Assembly: GCA_020025075.1 (NCBI GenBank)
Contig: JAHHSR010000003.1
Coordinates: 1 to 63,887, forward strand
Length of the DNA stretch: 63,887 nucleotides
Source of the DNA: Pectinatus sp.
GTDB lineage: Bacteria; Bacillota; Negativicutes; Selenomonadales; Selenomonadaceae
Direction: 5' to 3'
The translations under genes were made by a program, and so were the position numbers. This document shows, one piece after another, positions 8,223 to 18,000 of this stretch. The notes under the pieces are model-generated. The model made no database searches, had not been told where the DNA came from, and worked only from the letters and a program-made list of their open reading frames with translations. The stretch's first letter is position 1; the number at the start of each line of letters is the position of its first letter.

Positions 8223-9686
8223 GTGGATTTACATAAAAAATCAGCGCACGAACTGCATGATTTGCTCGTGCGCAAGGAAATAAAGGCTGCTGAAATAACG
8301 GATAATTATCTAAAATGCATCGAAAAAGCGCAGCTGGCAATCAATGCCTATACGACCGTTCTGGCTGAAAAGGCAAAAGAACAGGCTGTAGCCGTGGACG
8401 AAAAAATTGCTCAGGGAGAAAAAATCGGCTTTCTGGCTGGTATACCCGGCGCAATTAAGGATAATATCTGCACATTGGGCATAAAAACCACGTGTTCGTC
8501 CAAAATTTTGGCAGATTTTGTTCCGCCTTATGATGCAAGCGTGGTTAAAAAGCTCAAGGATGCTAGCGCTGTATTTTTAGGAAAGACGAATCTCGATGAA
8601 TTTGCCATGGGCGGGTCGACGGAAACATCGGCTTTTGGAACGACGCATAATCCCTGGAATACCAATTATGTTCCGGGCGGTTCAAGTGGCGGTTCGGCAG
8701 CTGCCGTGGCAGCAGGCATGGCGGCTTGGTCGCTAGGCTCTGATACGGGCGGCTCTATCCGTCAGCCGGCTTCTTATTGCGGCGTTGTCGGTCTTAAGCC
8801 AACTTATGGTCGCGTTTCCCGTTATGGTCTTATCGCTTATGCATCTTCCCTCGACCAGATTGGGCCTTTGACGCGTGATGTGGAAGATAGTGCGCATCTT
8901 TTGAATATAATTGCTGGCCATGATGCAATGGATTCAACTTGTGCTTCTGAAGCAGTGCCGGATTATACAAAATCCTTGGTCGAAGATGTCAAAGGGCTTA
9001 AAATTGGCCTGCCCGCAGAATATTTTGTCGATGGCATGGACGAAGATGTCAAAGCGGCAATTGATAAGGCTGTGAGCGATTATCGCTCTTTGGGGGCTGA
9101 AATAGTTGACATTTCCCTACCACATACGAAATATGCAATTGCATCTTATTATCTCATTGCCTGTGCTGAAGCAGCGACAAACCTTTCCCGTTATGATGGC
9201 GTAAGTTATGGTGCGCGCGTCGAAGGCGACGATATCATCTCGATGATGACCAATACGCGTACGCAAAAATTTGGTGCAGAGGTTAAGCGCCGTATTATGA
9301 TTGGTAATTATGCCCTGAGCGAAGGCTATTATGATGCTTATTATTTAAAAGCACTGAAAGTGCGCCGCCTAATAAAAGAAGATTATGACAAGGCTTTTGA
9401 AAAAGTTGATGTTATTTTAGCGCCTGTTGCACCGACGCCAGCTTATGAAATCGGTTCAATAATAAGTGACCCGCTGCAAATGTATTTGCAAGATATTTGC
9501 ACGGTTCCTTTGAATCTTGCCGGATTGCCTGCAATTTCTTTGCGCTGCGGCACGAGCAAGGGCGGCCTTCCCATTGGCATGCAGCTTATCGGCAAGGCTT
9601 TTGATGAGCCGACAATTATTAAGGCAGCCTATACTTATGAGCAAGGCAAAGATTTTTATAAAGAAGTTGCAGAGGTGAGCAAATAA
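8223..9686 (+). CDS. gatA: Glu-tRNA(Gln)/Asp-tRNA(Asn) amidotransferase subunit A
   Basis: The amidase subunit, which frees ammonia from glutamine for transamidation of mischarged tRNA. The amidase-signature catalytic triad is intact: Lys79 (GAIKDNI), cis-Ser154 (PGGSSGGS) and nucleophile Ser178 (DTGGSIR), the same numbers as in Staphylococcus aureus GatA. The start is a GTG after AAGGAGG. It has 487 residues, and its stop overlaps the gatB start by one base. The presence of GatCAB implies indirect Gln-tRNA and/or Asn-tRNA synthesis. Confidence 0.97.
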   Translation: MDLHKKSAHELHDLLVRKEIKAAEITDNYLKCIEKAQLAINAYTTVLAEKAKEQAVAVDEKIAQGEKIGFLAGIPGAIKDNICTLGIKTTCSSKILADFVPPYDASVVKKLKDASAVFLGKTNLDEFAMGGSTETSAFGTTHNPWNTNYVPGGSSGGSAAAVAAGMAAWSLGSDTGGSIRQPASYCGVVGLKPTYGRVSRYGLIAYASSLDQIGPLTRDVEDSAHLLNIIAGHDAMDSTCASEAVPDYTKSLVEDVKGLKIGLPAEYFVDGMDEDVKAAIDKAVSDYRSLGAEIVDISLPHTKYAIASYYLIACAEAATNLSRYDGVSYGARVEGDDIISMMTNTRTQKFGAEVKRRIMIGNYALSEGYYDAYYLKALKVRRLIKEDYDKAFEKVDVILAPVAPTPAYEIGSIISDPLQMYLQDICTVPLNLAGLPAISLRCGTSKGGLPIGMQLIGKAFDEPTIIKAAYTYEQGKDFYKEVAEVSK

Positions 9687-11125
9687 TGAGCTATGAAGCA
9701 GTAATAGGCCTTGAAATTCACAGCGAGCTGAAAACGAAGACGAAGATTTTTTGCGGTTGTGCCACTGGTTTTGGTGCTGAGCAAAATACACATGTTTGCC
9801 CTGTCTGCCTCGGCTTGCCGGGTGTTTTGCCTGTCGTCAATCGCAGCGTGGTGGAATATGCTATCAAGGCAGGTCTGGCGCTCAATTGCACGATTAATAA
9901 ATTTAGCAAATTTGACAGAAAAAATTATTACTATCCTGATTTGCCGAAGAATTTTCAGACCTCGCAATATGACTTGCCGATTGCCGAGCACGGCTATGTC
10001 GACATAGAAGTTGGCGGCAAGCAGAAGCGCATTAGAATAACGCGCATTCACATGGAAGAAGATGCCGGGAAATTAGTTCATTCCGGTACGACAATACGCG
10101 ATTCTTCCAGCTCGAAAGTTGATTATAATCGCACGGGTGTGCCGCTTATTGAAATTGTTTCTGAACCGGATATGCGTACGCCGGAAGAAGCGCGCGCTTA
10201 TATGGAAAAAATAAAGTCAATTCTAGAATATATTGATGTATCAAACTGCAAAATGGAAGAGGGCAATTTGCGCGCAGATGTCAATGTTTCATTGCGTCCT
10301 GTCGGCACGGAAAAGCTTGGCACAAAGACGGAAATGAAGAACCTCAATTCCTTTAAGATGATTGAAAGCGCTTTGAGCTATGAAATAGAACGGCAAGAAG
10401 ATGTTTTAGAAGATGGCGGAGAAATTATTCAGGAAACGCGCACGTGGGATGATGGCCGCGCAATGACTGTGTCTATGCGCAGCAAGGAAAAGGCACAGGA
10501 TTATCGCTATATGCCGGAACCCGACCTTGTTCCCATAGTTTTGACGGATGAAGATATCGAAAAATTTAGAGCTACCCTGCCCGAACTTCCTGATGCGCGT
10601 CGGGCAAGGCTGGTAAAAGAACATGGCCTTTCAGAGTATGACGCAGCTTCTCTTACGGCTTCGCGTGCGATGGCGGAATATTTTGATGCGGCAGTATCGG
10701 CTGGTGCTGATGCCAAACTTGCTGCCAACTGGATTATGGGTGAACTTTCTAAGCATTTAAATAGCAGCGATATGGCGCTTTCCGATTCAGCGGTAAAGGC
10801 AAAAATGCTCGCTGAAATGCTGGGACTTCTTGAAAAAGGTACTATTTCCTCAAAGATTGCCAAGACTGTTTTTGAAGAAATGTGGCAGACGGGTAAAAAT
10901 CCTGGTGTTATCGTCGAGGAAAAAGGTCTTGTCCAGATTACCGATACAAAAGAAATCGAAGCGATTGTCGATAAGGTCATCAATGACAATCCTAAGCCGG
11001 TTGCCGACTATCGTGGCGGCAATGCCAAATCAATCGGCTTTTTGGTAGGGCAAGTCATGAAACAAAGTAAGGGAAAAGCTAATCCCGCTATGGTTAATAA
11101 ATTATTGAAGGAAAAGCTCGGCTGA
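9686..11125 (+). CDS. gatB: Glu-tRNA(Gln)/Asp-tRNA(Asn) amidotransferase subunit B
   Basis: The kinase and tRNA-binding subunit, which activates the misacylated Glu or Asp carboxylate with ATP. It begins YEAVIGLEIHSEL and carries the zinc-site cysteines (CGCATGFG...CPVCLGLPG), DFDRKNYYYPDLPK-like sequence and HMEEDAGKL. The C-terminal helical and YqeY-like tail (about 400-479) ends MVNKLLKEKLG. It has 479 residues and ends the operon, with a terminator 5 nt later. Confidence 0.97.
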   Translation: MSYEAVIGLEIHSELKTKTKIFCGCATGFGAEQNTHVCPVCLGLPGVLPVVNRSVVEYAIKAGLALNCTINKFSKFDRKNYYYPDLPKNFQTSQYDLPIAEHGYVDIEVGGKQKRIRITRIHMEEDAGKLVHSGTTIRDSSSSKVDYNRTGVPLIEIVSEPDMRTPEEARAYMEKIKSILEYIDVSNCKMEEGNLRADVNVSLRPVGTEKLGTKTEMKNLNSFKMIESALSYEIERQEDVLEDGGEIIQETRTWDDGRAMTVSMRSKEKAQDYRYMPEPDLVPIVLTDEDIEKFRATLPELPDARRARLVKEHGLSEYDAASLTASRAMAEYFDAAVSAGADAKLAANWIMGELSKHLNSSDMALSDSAVKAKMLAEMLGLLEKGTISSKIAKTVFEEMWQTGKNPGVIVEEKGLVQITDTKEIEAIVDKVINDNPKPVADYRGGNAKSIGFLVGQVMKQSKGKANPAMVNKLLKEKLG

Positions 11126-11130
11126 TAAAG

Positions 11131-11167
11131 AGGACTCCTTGCCTTTTGGGCAGGGGTCCTTTTAAGT
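11131..11167 (+). terminator. Rho-independent terminator of gatCAB
   Basis: The stem AGGACTCCTTGCC pairs with GGCAGGGGTCCT with one bulge and a G-T pair. A TTTTAAG run and another T run follow. Confidence 0.75.
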
Positions 11168-11185
11168 TTTTTGGAGGGGCAAAAC

Positions 11186-11214
11186 TTGTCACTATTATTT
11201 TTATATGATATAGT
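11186..11214 (+). promoter_or_regulatory. Sigma-A promoter of the dprA gene cluster
   Basis: TTGTCA (11186-11191), a 17-nt spacer, then TATAGT (11209-11214) preceded by TGA, an extended -10. It gives a leader of about 125 nt before dprA. That leader holds GGCAGGAATTTTTTGC (11235-11250), a motif also found before flgB. Confidence 0.65.
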
Positions 11215-11346
11215 GTGAACATATCCCGCCGGCAGGCAGGAATTTTTTGCTTTAGCGTTTGAAAGAGATATGTAGCTTTATATGATAGCTACCAGCTTTG
11301 GGCAAAAAGCCTTTAGCCCAGGAAAAACTGAGCGTGAGGTGATAGA

Positions 11347-12426
11347 ATGGAAAGGTATTTTTTAGCGGCGATGCAGGGAATAGCGGGGCTTGGCAGCATA
11401 GGCATAAGGCGCCTTTTGGAGTATTTTGATACGGCCGAGCGGCTATGGCATTGTCCGGCAGAGCAGGTAAGAAAAAGTGGGATTTTATCTGCTAAGGTAT
11501 TGGATAAATTTTTGCAATATCGGCAAAATTTTGAGATACAATCGCTGCAAGATTGTTGCGAGAAAAAGAATATTTCAATAATTACAATTTTTGATAACGA
11601 ATATCCAAAATTGTTAAAAAATATTTACAATCCGCCCAACGTGCTTTTTTGCCGAGGCGACTTGAAAAAGCTGGCCAAACCATTGGCGATGGTAGGCGCG
11701 CGTCGCTTTACGCCTTATGGAAAAAATGTTGCTTTGACCTTGGCACAGGAGCTGGCGCAAAATGGCTATACAATTGTCAGTGGTGCCGCCTATGGGATTG
11801 ATTCCTTTGCTCATGCGGGAGCTTTGCGCTCAGGCAGCACGGTTGCAGTGCTCGGCTGTGGTGTCGATATTGCCTATCCAAGAGAAAATGAGCGCCTGCT
11901 CGAAAAAATTGCTCAAAATGGCGCCATTATTTCGGAGTATTTACCCGGCACGCGTCCTTGTGCCTCTTTTTTTCCCGCGCGCAATCGAATAATTAGCGGC
12001 ATGTCGTACGGTACAATAGTTGTCGAGGCGGCAAAGCGCAGCGGTTCTTTAATTACGGCTGAATATGCCTTGAATGAAGGCCGTGATGTTTTTGCTGTTC
12101 CGGGCAGTATTTATGCACCGGGCAGTGCTGGCTGTAATTATCTCATTCAGCAGGGGGCAAAGCTGGTTACGGCAACAGAGGACATTCTTTGTGAATACGG
12201 AGCTAAGCCTGCTTTTTGCCCGGCTGCAACAAAAAAATTATTGACAGCTGAGGAAAAAAAGATATATGATATTTTATCGTATGAACAGGGCACTAGTACG
12301 GATAAGCTGATTTATAAGCTGCGCGTTGATATATCCCATATAAGTTTTATCCTTTTACAGATGAAGTTAAAGGGAATTATTGAACAAACGCCACAAGGAA
12401 CATATGTGCTGTCGGCCAAGGAGTGA
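11347..12426 (+). CDS. dprA: DNA-processing protein DprA (Smf)
   Basis: Loads RecA on incoming single-stranded DNA during transformation. The N-terminal helix-hairpin-helix/SAM-like region (about 1-70) precedes the Rossmann-like core with VGARRFTPYG, SGAAYGIDSFAH, VLGCGVDIAYP and FPARNRIISG. A C-terminal winged-helix domain (about 295-359) follows. Its 359 residues are normal. Its place before topA is the same as in Bacillus subtilis. The presence of dprA alone does not prove natural competence. Confidence 0.93.
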   Translation: MERYFLAAMQGIAGLGSIGIRRLLEYFDTAERLWHCPAEQVRKSGILSAKVLDKFLQYRQNFEIQSLQDCCEKKNISIITIFDNEYPKLLKNIYNPPNVLFCRGDLKKLAKPLAMVGARRFTPYGKNVALTLAQELAQNGYTIVSGAAYGIDSFAHAGALRSGSTVAVLGCGVDIAYPRENERLLEKIAQNGAIISEYLPGTRPCASFFPARNRIISGMSYGTIVVEAAKRSGSLITAEYALNEGRDVFAVPGSIYAPGSAGCNYLIQQGAKLVTATEDILCEYGAKPAFCPAATKKLLTAEEKKIYDILSYEQGTSTDKLIYKLRVDISHISFILLQMKLKGIIEQTPQGTYVLSAKE

Positions 12427-12434
12427 TTTTTAAA

Positions 12435-14657
12435 GTGGAAAAAGAAAGCAAAGCGAAAAAAACCACGGCAACTGTCAAGCGTAAAAAGGCTAAGACGGCA
12501 GCGAAAAAGACATTGGTCATCGTGGAATCGCCTGCTAAGGCCAAGACGATTGAAAAATATCTTGGCAATAGAAAATATGAAGTGATGGCTTCGATGGGCC
12601 ATTTACGCGACTTGCCCAAAAGCCAGTTTGGCATAGATGTGGAAAATGGTTTTGCTCCTAAATACATAAATATTCGCGGCAAGGGGGACCTTATCAAGTC
12701 ATTGCGCAAAGAGGCTAAAAAGGCCGATAAAATCTATCTGGCCTCTGACCCCGACCGCGAAGGAGAAGCTATTGCTTGGCATCTCGCCTACATTTTGGGC
12801 GTTGACAAGACACAAAAATGCCGCATTGTCTTCAATGAAATTACCAAGCCAGCGATTAATGAAGCTATCAAGCAGCCACGCTCGATAAATGTCGATTTAG
12901 TTGATGCTCAGCAGGCAAGGCGCATGCTCGACCGCATTGTCGGCTATAAGCTTAGCCCGCTTTTGTGGCGTAAAATCAAAAAGGGGCTCAGCGCGGGCCG
13001 TGTTCAATCGGTGGTTTTGAAGATAGTCTGCGATAGGGAAAGAGAAATAAAGTCCTTTGTGCCAGAAGAATATTGGACCGTTGAACTCAAGTTTAAGAAC
13101 GGTAAAAAACCTGCTTCATTTAAAGCTGAGCTTGTCAGCTTTGCCGGTAAAAAATTGGCGATAACGAATGAAGCAGAGGCAGAAAAAGTAAAAAAGGCCA
13201 TCTTAGAGGGTGAATTTACTGTCGAAGAGGTAAAAAGAAGCGAGAGAAAGAGAAAGACGCCGCCTCCTTTTACGACCAGCTCCTTGCAGCAAGATGCTGC
13301 GCGTAAGCTGGGCTTTACCTCTAAACGGACAATGATTATTGCTCAGCAGCTCTATGAAGGCATCAATGTTGGGCGCAAGGGACCGACGGGCCTTATTACT
13401 TATATGCGTACGGATTCGACGCGCATTTCTGAATTGGCGCAAGAAGAAGCACGACAATTTATTGAAAAAAATTTTAGCAAGGACTATTTGCCGGAAAAGC
13501 CGCCTGTCTATGCGGCAAAAAAAGATGCTCAAGATGCACATGAGGCCATTCGACCAACTGACATTACGATGACGCCGGCGCATATTGAGGGGTATTTGAG
13601 CAAGGAACAGGAAAAACTATATCGTCTTATCTGGCAGCGTTTTTTGGCTAGCCAAATGAAGCCTGCTGTGTACGATACGGTCAATATGCAGATTAAAAAT
13701 GGTTCCTACATCGCCAAGGCGTTGGGTTCTATTTTGCGCTTTGAGGGCTTTTTGGCCGTCTATGACGACTCCGATACGAAAAAAGACGTTGTCTTGCCGG
13801 AAATGGCAAAAGGGGAAAAGGTCAAGCTTGATAAGGTGGATTGCTTGCAGCACTTTACAGAACCGCTGGCTCGCTATAATGATGCCTCGATTGTCAAGAC
13901 GCTTGAGGAAAAAGGCATTGGCCGACCGAGTACCTATTCGCCAATTATTGAGACCATTTTGGCGCGCGGCTATGTCGTGCGGCGCGCCAAGAAATTTGAG
14001 CCAACGGAATTGGGCTTTATTGTCTTAGATTTGTTAGAGAAATATTTTAAAAATATTGTCGATATAAAATTTACGGCGGGCATGGAAAGTGACCTTGATA
14101 AAATAGCTGAGGGCCAGCTTGATAAAAATGAGCTTTTGGAATCTTTCTACCAGCCATTTGAAAAGACCTTGGAGCGGGCAGAAGAAGAAATCGGCCATGT
14201 CGATGTGCCAGAAGAAGTATCTGATGTGCGCTGCGAAAAATGCGGCCGTTTCATGGTCGTTAAGCAAGGTCGCTTTAGTAAATTTTTGGCCTGCCCGGGA
14301 TTTCCTGAATGCCGCAATACCAAGCCTATATTAAAGGACACGGGTGCTAAATGCCCTAAATGCGGTGGCAGGATAATTGAAAGAAAGACGAAAAAAGGTC
14401 GCGTTTTTTATGGCTGCGAAAACTATCCGGATTGTGATTTTGTGAGCTGGGATGCGCCTGCACCGGATAAGACTTGCCAAGAGTGTGGCAGCGCAATGCT
14501 GCAGCACCGCTGCAAAAATGGTCAGATAATTTTTTATTGCAGCAATGAAAAATGTTCGACACGTACCGACCATCCTATAAATAAAGAAATAGAGCGCCTT
14601 AAAAAAAAGACGCATGAAAAACATCAGGCAGAAGCAGAAAAAATTGAGGATAAATAA
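12435..14657 (+). CDS. topA: DNA topoisomerase I (type IA)
   Basis: Relaxes negative supercoils. A lysine-rich N-terminal tail precedes the Toprim domain (LVIVESPAKAKTIEKYLG and SDPDREGEAIAWH). The catalytic tyrosine is Tyr323 in GLITYMRTDSTR. The C terminus has three Cys4 zinc-ribbon repeats (CEKCGRF...CPGFPEC, CPKCGGR...CENYPDC, CQECGSA...CSNEKC). A GTG at 12423 overlaps both the dprA stop and the AAGGAG ribosome site, so I prefer the GTG at 12435. The length is then 740 residues. Confidence 0.96.
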   Translation: MEKESKAKKTTATVKRKKAKTAAKKTLVIVESPAKAKTIEKYLGNRKYEVMASMGHLRDLPKSQFGIDVENGFAPKYINIRGKGDLIKSLRKEAKKADKIYLASDPDREGEAIAWHLAYILGVDKTQKCRIVFNEITKPAINEAIKQPRSINVDLVDAQQARRMLDRIVGYKLSPLLWRKIKKGLSAGRVQSVVLKIVCDREREIKSFVPEEYWTVELKFKNGKKPASFKAELVSFAGKKLAITNEAEAEKVKKAILEGEFTVEEVKRSERKRKTPPPFTTSSLQQDAARKLGFTSKRTMIIAQQLYEGINVGRKGPTGLITYMRTDSTRISELAQEEARQFIEKNFSKDYLPEKPPVYAAKKDAQDAHEAIRPTDITMTPAHIEGYLSKEQEKLYRLIWQRFLASQMKPAVYDTVNMQIKNGSYIAKALGSILRFEGFLAVYDDSDTKKDVVLPEMAKGEKVKLDKVDCLQHFTEPLARYNDASIVKTLEEKGIGRPSTYSPIIETILARGYVVRRAKKFEPTELGFIVLDLLEKYFKNIVDIKFTAGMESDLDKIAEGQLDKNELLESFYQPFEKTLERAEEEIGHVDVPEEVSDVRCEKCGRFMVVKQGRFSKFLACPGFPECRNTKPILKDTGAKCPKCGGRIIERKTKKGRVFYGCENYPDCDFVSWDAPAPDKTCQECGSAMLQHRCKNGQIIFYCSNEKCSTRTDHPINKEIERLKKKTHEKHQAEAEKIEDK

Positions 14658-15998
14658 TTGAAACAAGAAAAAAAAATCATTGTAATTGGCGCCGGCTTGG
14701 CAGGAAGTGAAGCTGCCTGGCAGATAGCCGAAGCGGGATTGCAGGTACATCTTTATGAGATGCGTCCTGAAAAGATGACACCGGCGCACAAGACGGGAGA
14801 ATTTGCCGAATTGGTGTGCAGCAATTCGCTGCGCGGAGCGGGATTGGAAAATGCTGTAGGCGTTTTAAAGCAGGAAATGCGCGATTATGGTTCTTTGATT
14901 ATGGAAATGGCGGATTTGCACGCTGTGCCAGCTGGTGGTGCTTTGGCTGTCGACCGGCACGGCTTTTCACAGGCCGTGACAGAAAAGCTGAAAAATCATC
15001 CCAACGTAAAGCTTTATAATGAAGAAGTTGAGGCTGTACCGGAAGATGAAGAGGCAATTGTTGTCATTGCTTCTGGGCCGTTGACGCAAGGACCGCTAGC
15101 CGCTTCATTAGAGGCACTGATGGGAAAGAGTGACCTTTATTTTTACGATGCAGCAGCGCCTATCGTGACACATGACTCGATAGATATGACTAAGGCTTAT
15201 CGGGCCTCGCGCTATGGCAAGGGCAGTGCCGATTATATCAATTGCCCAATGGATAAAGAGCAGTATGAGATATTTTGGCAAGAGCTTGTCAATGCCGAAC
15301 GGGCACAGACGAAGCAATTTGAAAAGGAAATTTTCTTTGAAGGCTGCATGCCCGTAGAGGAAATGGCCAGTCGCGGTGATGATACCTTGCTTTTTGGTCC
15401 GTTGAAGCCGGTTGGCCTTGAACGTCCGGGAAGCGATAAGCGTCCTTATGCCGTAGTACAGCTGCGCCAAGATGATGCGGCAGATAGTCTATATAATATA
15501 GTTGGTTTTCAGACGCATTTGAAGTGGCCGGAGCAAAAGCGCGTCTTTGGTCTCATACCGGGATTAGAAAAGGCTGAGTTTGTTCGCTATGGCGTCATGC
15601 ACCGCAATACCTTTATCAATTCGCCGCAATTACTATTGCCGACCATGCAGCTGAAGAGTCGTTCCAATTTGCTCTTTGCCGGGCAAATGACAGGCGTTGA
15701 AGGTTATGTTGAATCGGCTGCTAGTGGACTGGTTGCAGGGGTGAATGCGGCGCTTTTAGCTTGCGGGAAAGAGCCGGTTGTATTGCCGCAGGAAACGGCA
15801 CATGGTGCACTTTGCCATTATATCACGCGTCCGCCGTTGAAGAATTTCCAGCCGATGAATATTAATTTTGGGCTTTTGCCGCCGCTAGAGGAGAAGGTGC
15901 GCGATAAAAAGCTTAAAAAACAACTACTTGCGCAGCGCGCCCTAAAGTCGATGAGTGAATTTAGAGCAAGATGCGATTTGAAGAAAATGAATAAATGA
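14658..15998 (+). CDS. trmFO: Methylenetetrahydrofolate-tRNA (uracil-5-)-methyltransferase TrmFO
   Basis: Makes 5-methyluridine at position 54 of tRNA with methylenetetrahydrofolate and FAD. It has an N-terminal FAD-binding GAGLAGSEAAWQIA, the family signature EFAELVCSNSLRG (about residues 50-62, Cys54) and a C-terminal GQMTGVEGYVESAASGL. It has 446 residues and a TTG start directly after the topA stop. In Bacillus subtilis codV/xerC lies between this gene and hslV. Here it is absent, with only 12 nt between the two genes. Confidence 0.95.
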   Translation: MKQEKKIIVIGAGLAGSEAAWQIAEAGLQVHLYEMRPEKMTPAHKTGEFAELVCSNSLRGAGLENAVGVLKQEMRDYGSLIMEMADLHAVPAGGALAVDRHGFSQAVTEKLKNHPNVKLYNEEVEAVPEDEEAIVVIASGPLTQGPLAASLEALMGKSDLYFYDAAAPIVTHDSIDMTKAYRASRYGKGSADYINCPMDKEQYEIFWQELVNAERAQTKQFEKEIFFEGCMPVEEMASRGDDTLLFGPLKPVGLERPGSDKRPYAVVQLRQDDAADSLYNIVGFQTHLKWPEQKRVFGLIPGLEKAEFVRYGVMHRNTFINSPQLLLPTMQLKSRSNLLFAGQMTGVEGYVESAASGLVAGVNAALLACGKEPVVLPQETAHGALCHYITRPPLKNFQPMNINFGLLPPLEEKVRDKKLKKQLLAQRALKSMSEFRARCDLKKMNK

Positions 15999-16010
15999 TG
16001 AGGTGAGGAT

Positions 16011-16553
16011 ATGTTTAAAGCAACGACGATTATTGCCGTGCGCCGCAATGGCAAGGTAGCCATTGCGGGCGATGGCCAGGTCACGCAGGGACAGGCTGTA
16101 ATCATGAAAGGTAATGCACGCAAAGTGCGCCGTATTTATCACGGCAAGGTTTTGACGGGGTTTGCCGGTTCGGTAGCAGATGCCTTTACCCTTTTTGAAA
16201 AATTTGAAGCCAAGTTAGAAGAATTTGGCGGTTCCTTGACGCGTGCTGCAGTTGAGCTTGCCAAGGAATGGCGCACGGATAAGGTGCTGCGCCGCCTGGA
16301 GGCACTTCTTTTGGTAGCTGACAAAGATAAGACACTTCTCTTATCGGGTGATGGCGAGGTCATTGAACCTGATGATGATGTTGTCGCCATTGGTTCGGGC
16401 GGCTATTATGCCCTTGCTGCTGGCAAGGCGATGCTGCGCCATTGCGGTGAGATGGAGGCTGTGGATATTGCGCGCGAGGCGCTTTCAATAGCTGCCGATA
16501 TTTGCGTTTATACCAACCATAATATTATTGTAGAAGAATTGAGTCAGGAGTGA
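16011..16553 (+). CDS. hslV: ATP-dependent protease peptidase subunit HslV (ClpQ/CodW)
   Basis: The proteasome-like peptidase of the HslUV protease. The N-terminal threonine nucleophile family needs a free Thr. Here the sequence starts MFKATTIIAVRRNGK, so a four-residue MFKA leader must be removed to expose Thr5. E. coli HslV has only Met before it. GDGQVT and FAGSVADAF are typical. It has 180 residues. A ribosome site GAGGTGAGG precedes the ATG. Confidence 0.95.
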   Translation: MFKATTIIAVRRNGKVAIAGDGQVTQGQAVIMKGNARKVRRIYHGKVLTGFAGSVADAFTLFEKFEAKLEEFGGSLTRAAVELAKEWRTDKVLRRLEALLLVADKDKTLLLSGDGEVIEPDDDVVAIGSGGYYALAAGKAMLRHCGEMEAVDIAREALSIAADICVYTNHNIIVEELSQE

Positions 16554-16559
16554 GGATTG

Positions 16560-17939
16560 ATGAACGAACAGACACCGCGTCAGATTGTTGATGAGCTTAA
16601 TAAATATGTCGTCGGACAGGATAAGGCAAAGCGCGCTGTCGCTGTCGCGCTTCGCAATCGTTGGCGCTCGCAGCGCTTGCCTGAATCAATGCAAGAGGAG
16701 ATTATTCCGAAAAATATCTTGATGATTGGCGCCACAGGCGTTGGCAAGACGGAAATTGCCAGAAGGCTTGCCAAATTGGTGCGCGCGCCCTTTTTAAAAA
16801 TAGAAGCCACTAAATTTACGGAAGTAGGCTATGTGGGCCGCGATGTTGAATCAATCGTACGCGATTTGGTAGAAATATCTGTGCGCATGATTAAACAAAA
16901 AAAGATGAAGGCCGTACAGGATAAGGCCAAGGAAATGGCGCAAGAGAGAATTTTGGATTTGCTTGTGCCCGACACGAAAACTAGTGCTGTAAATCCGCTC
17001 GGCGCTATTTTTGGTGGCGATGATGAAGAAAAGCAGCAAGCAGCGGAGCCAAAATATAAGGCGGGCCGTGAATTTTGCCGCAAGCGCCTTTTGGCGGGAG
17101 AGCTTGAAAGGGAAATGGTCGAAGTAGAAGTAGAAGATACGAGCTCGCCTGTACTGGGCATGTTTGCCGGCTCTGGCATGGAAGATATGACCAATAACCT
17201 GCAAGATGTCCTGGGAAGCTTTTTGCCCAAAAAGAAAAAATGCCGCAAGGTAACAATTAGCGAGGCAAGAAAGATATTCGAGCAGCAGGAAGCGCAAAAG
17301 CTTATCGACATGGATGATGTTGTGAGTGAGGGCATTAAGGCGGCAGAAACAAATGGCATTATCTTCCTTGATGAAATTGATAAGATTGCCGCTAAAAGTG
17401 GCGGCAGCTCAGGACCTGATGTTTCGCGCGAAGGCGTGCAGCGCGATATTTTGCCCATTGTTGAGGGGTCTACCGTCGTAACGAAATATGGTCCTGTCAA
17501 GACGACGCACATGCTCTTTATAGCTGCTGGCGCATTTCATGTTGCCAAGCCCTCCGACCTCATACCTGAATTGCAGGGGCGCTTCCCTATTCGCGTTGAA
17601 CTCACATCTTTGACGAAGGAAGATTTCAAGCGTATTTTGACGGAACCGCAAAATGCTTTATTGAAGCAGTATATGGCTCTTTTGCAAACGGAAGATGTTG
17701 AAATTTCTTTTGCGGATGAAGCTATTGACAGGATTGCGGAAATTGCCTGCCAGATTAATTCGGAAATGGAAGATATTGGGGCGCGTCGCCTTTATACGGT
17801 GATGGAAAAGCTTCTGGAAGACCTTTCTTTTGATGCGCCCGATTTAGAAGAAAAGACCGTCAAAATTGACGCTTCTTATATTGACGATAAACTTTCTGGC
17901 ATTATCACCAATCGTGATGTCAGCCAATTCATTCTCTGA
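16560..17939 (+). CDS. hslU: ATP-dependent protease ATPase subunit HslU (ClpY/CodX)
   Basis: AAA+ unfoldase that feeds HslV. It begins TPRQIVDELNKYVVGQDKAK, with Walker A GATGVGKT (about residues 57-64), pore loop GYVGRDVES, an I domain (about 105-235) and Walker B IIFLDEIDKIA. Sensor and C-terminal sequences end RDVSQFIL, the tail that inserts into HslV. The ATG at 16560 is preferred over the TTG at 16557, giving 459 residues. Confidence 0.96.
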   Translation: MNEQTPRQIVDELNKYVVGQDKAKRAVAVALRNRWRSQRLPESMQEEIIPKNILMIGATGVGKTEIARRLAKLVRAPFLKIEATKFTEVGYVGRDVESIVRDLVEISVRMIKQKKMKAVQDKAKEMAQERILDLLVPDTKTSAVNPLGAIFGGDDEEKQQAAEPKYKAGREFCRKRLLAGELEREMVEVEVEDTSSPVLGMFAGSGMEDMTNNLQDVLGSFLPKKKKCRKVTISEARKIFEQQEAQKLIDMDDVVSEGIKAAETNGIIFLDEIDKIAAKSGGSSGPDVSREGVQRDILPIVEGSTVVTKYGPVKTTHMLFIAAGAFHVAKPSDLIPELQGRFPIRVELTSLTKEDFKRILTEPQNALLKQYMALLQTEDVEISFADEAIDRIAEIACQINSEMEDIGARRLYTVMEKLLEDLSFDAPDLEEKTVKIDASYIDDKLSGIITNRDVSQFIL

Positions 17940-17956
17940 TATGTAATAATGGATAG

Positions 17957-18000
17957 CCGCCTTTTGCTCATAAAGAAGAGGCGGTTCTTCTTTCTTTTGA
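17957..18000 (+). terminator. Terminator after hslU
   Basis: A 9-bp stem CCGCCTTTT/AAGAGGCGG (17957-17965 with 17976-17984, one G-T pair), followed by a T-rich tract TTCTTCTTTCTTTT. It separates codY from the dprA-hslU transcript. Confidence 0.7.
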
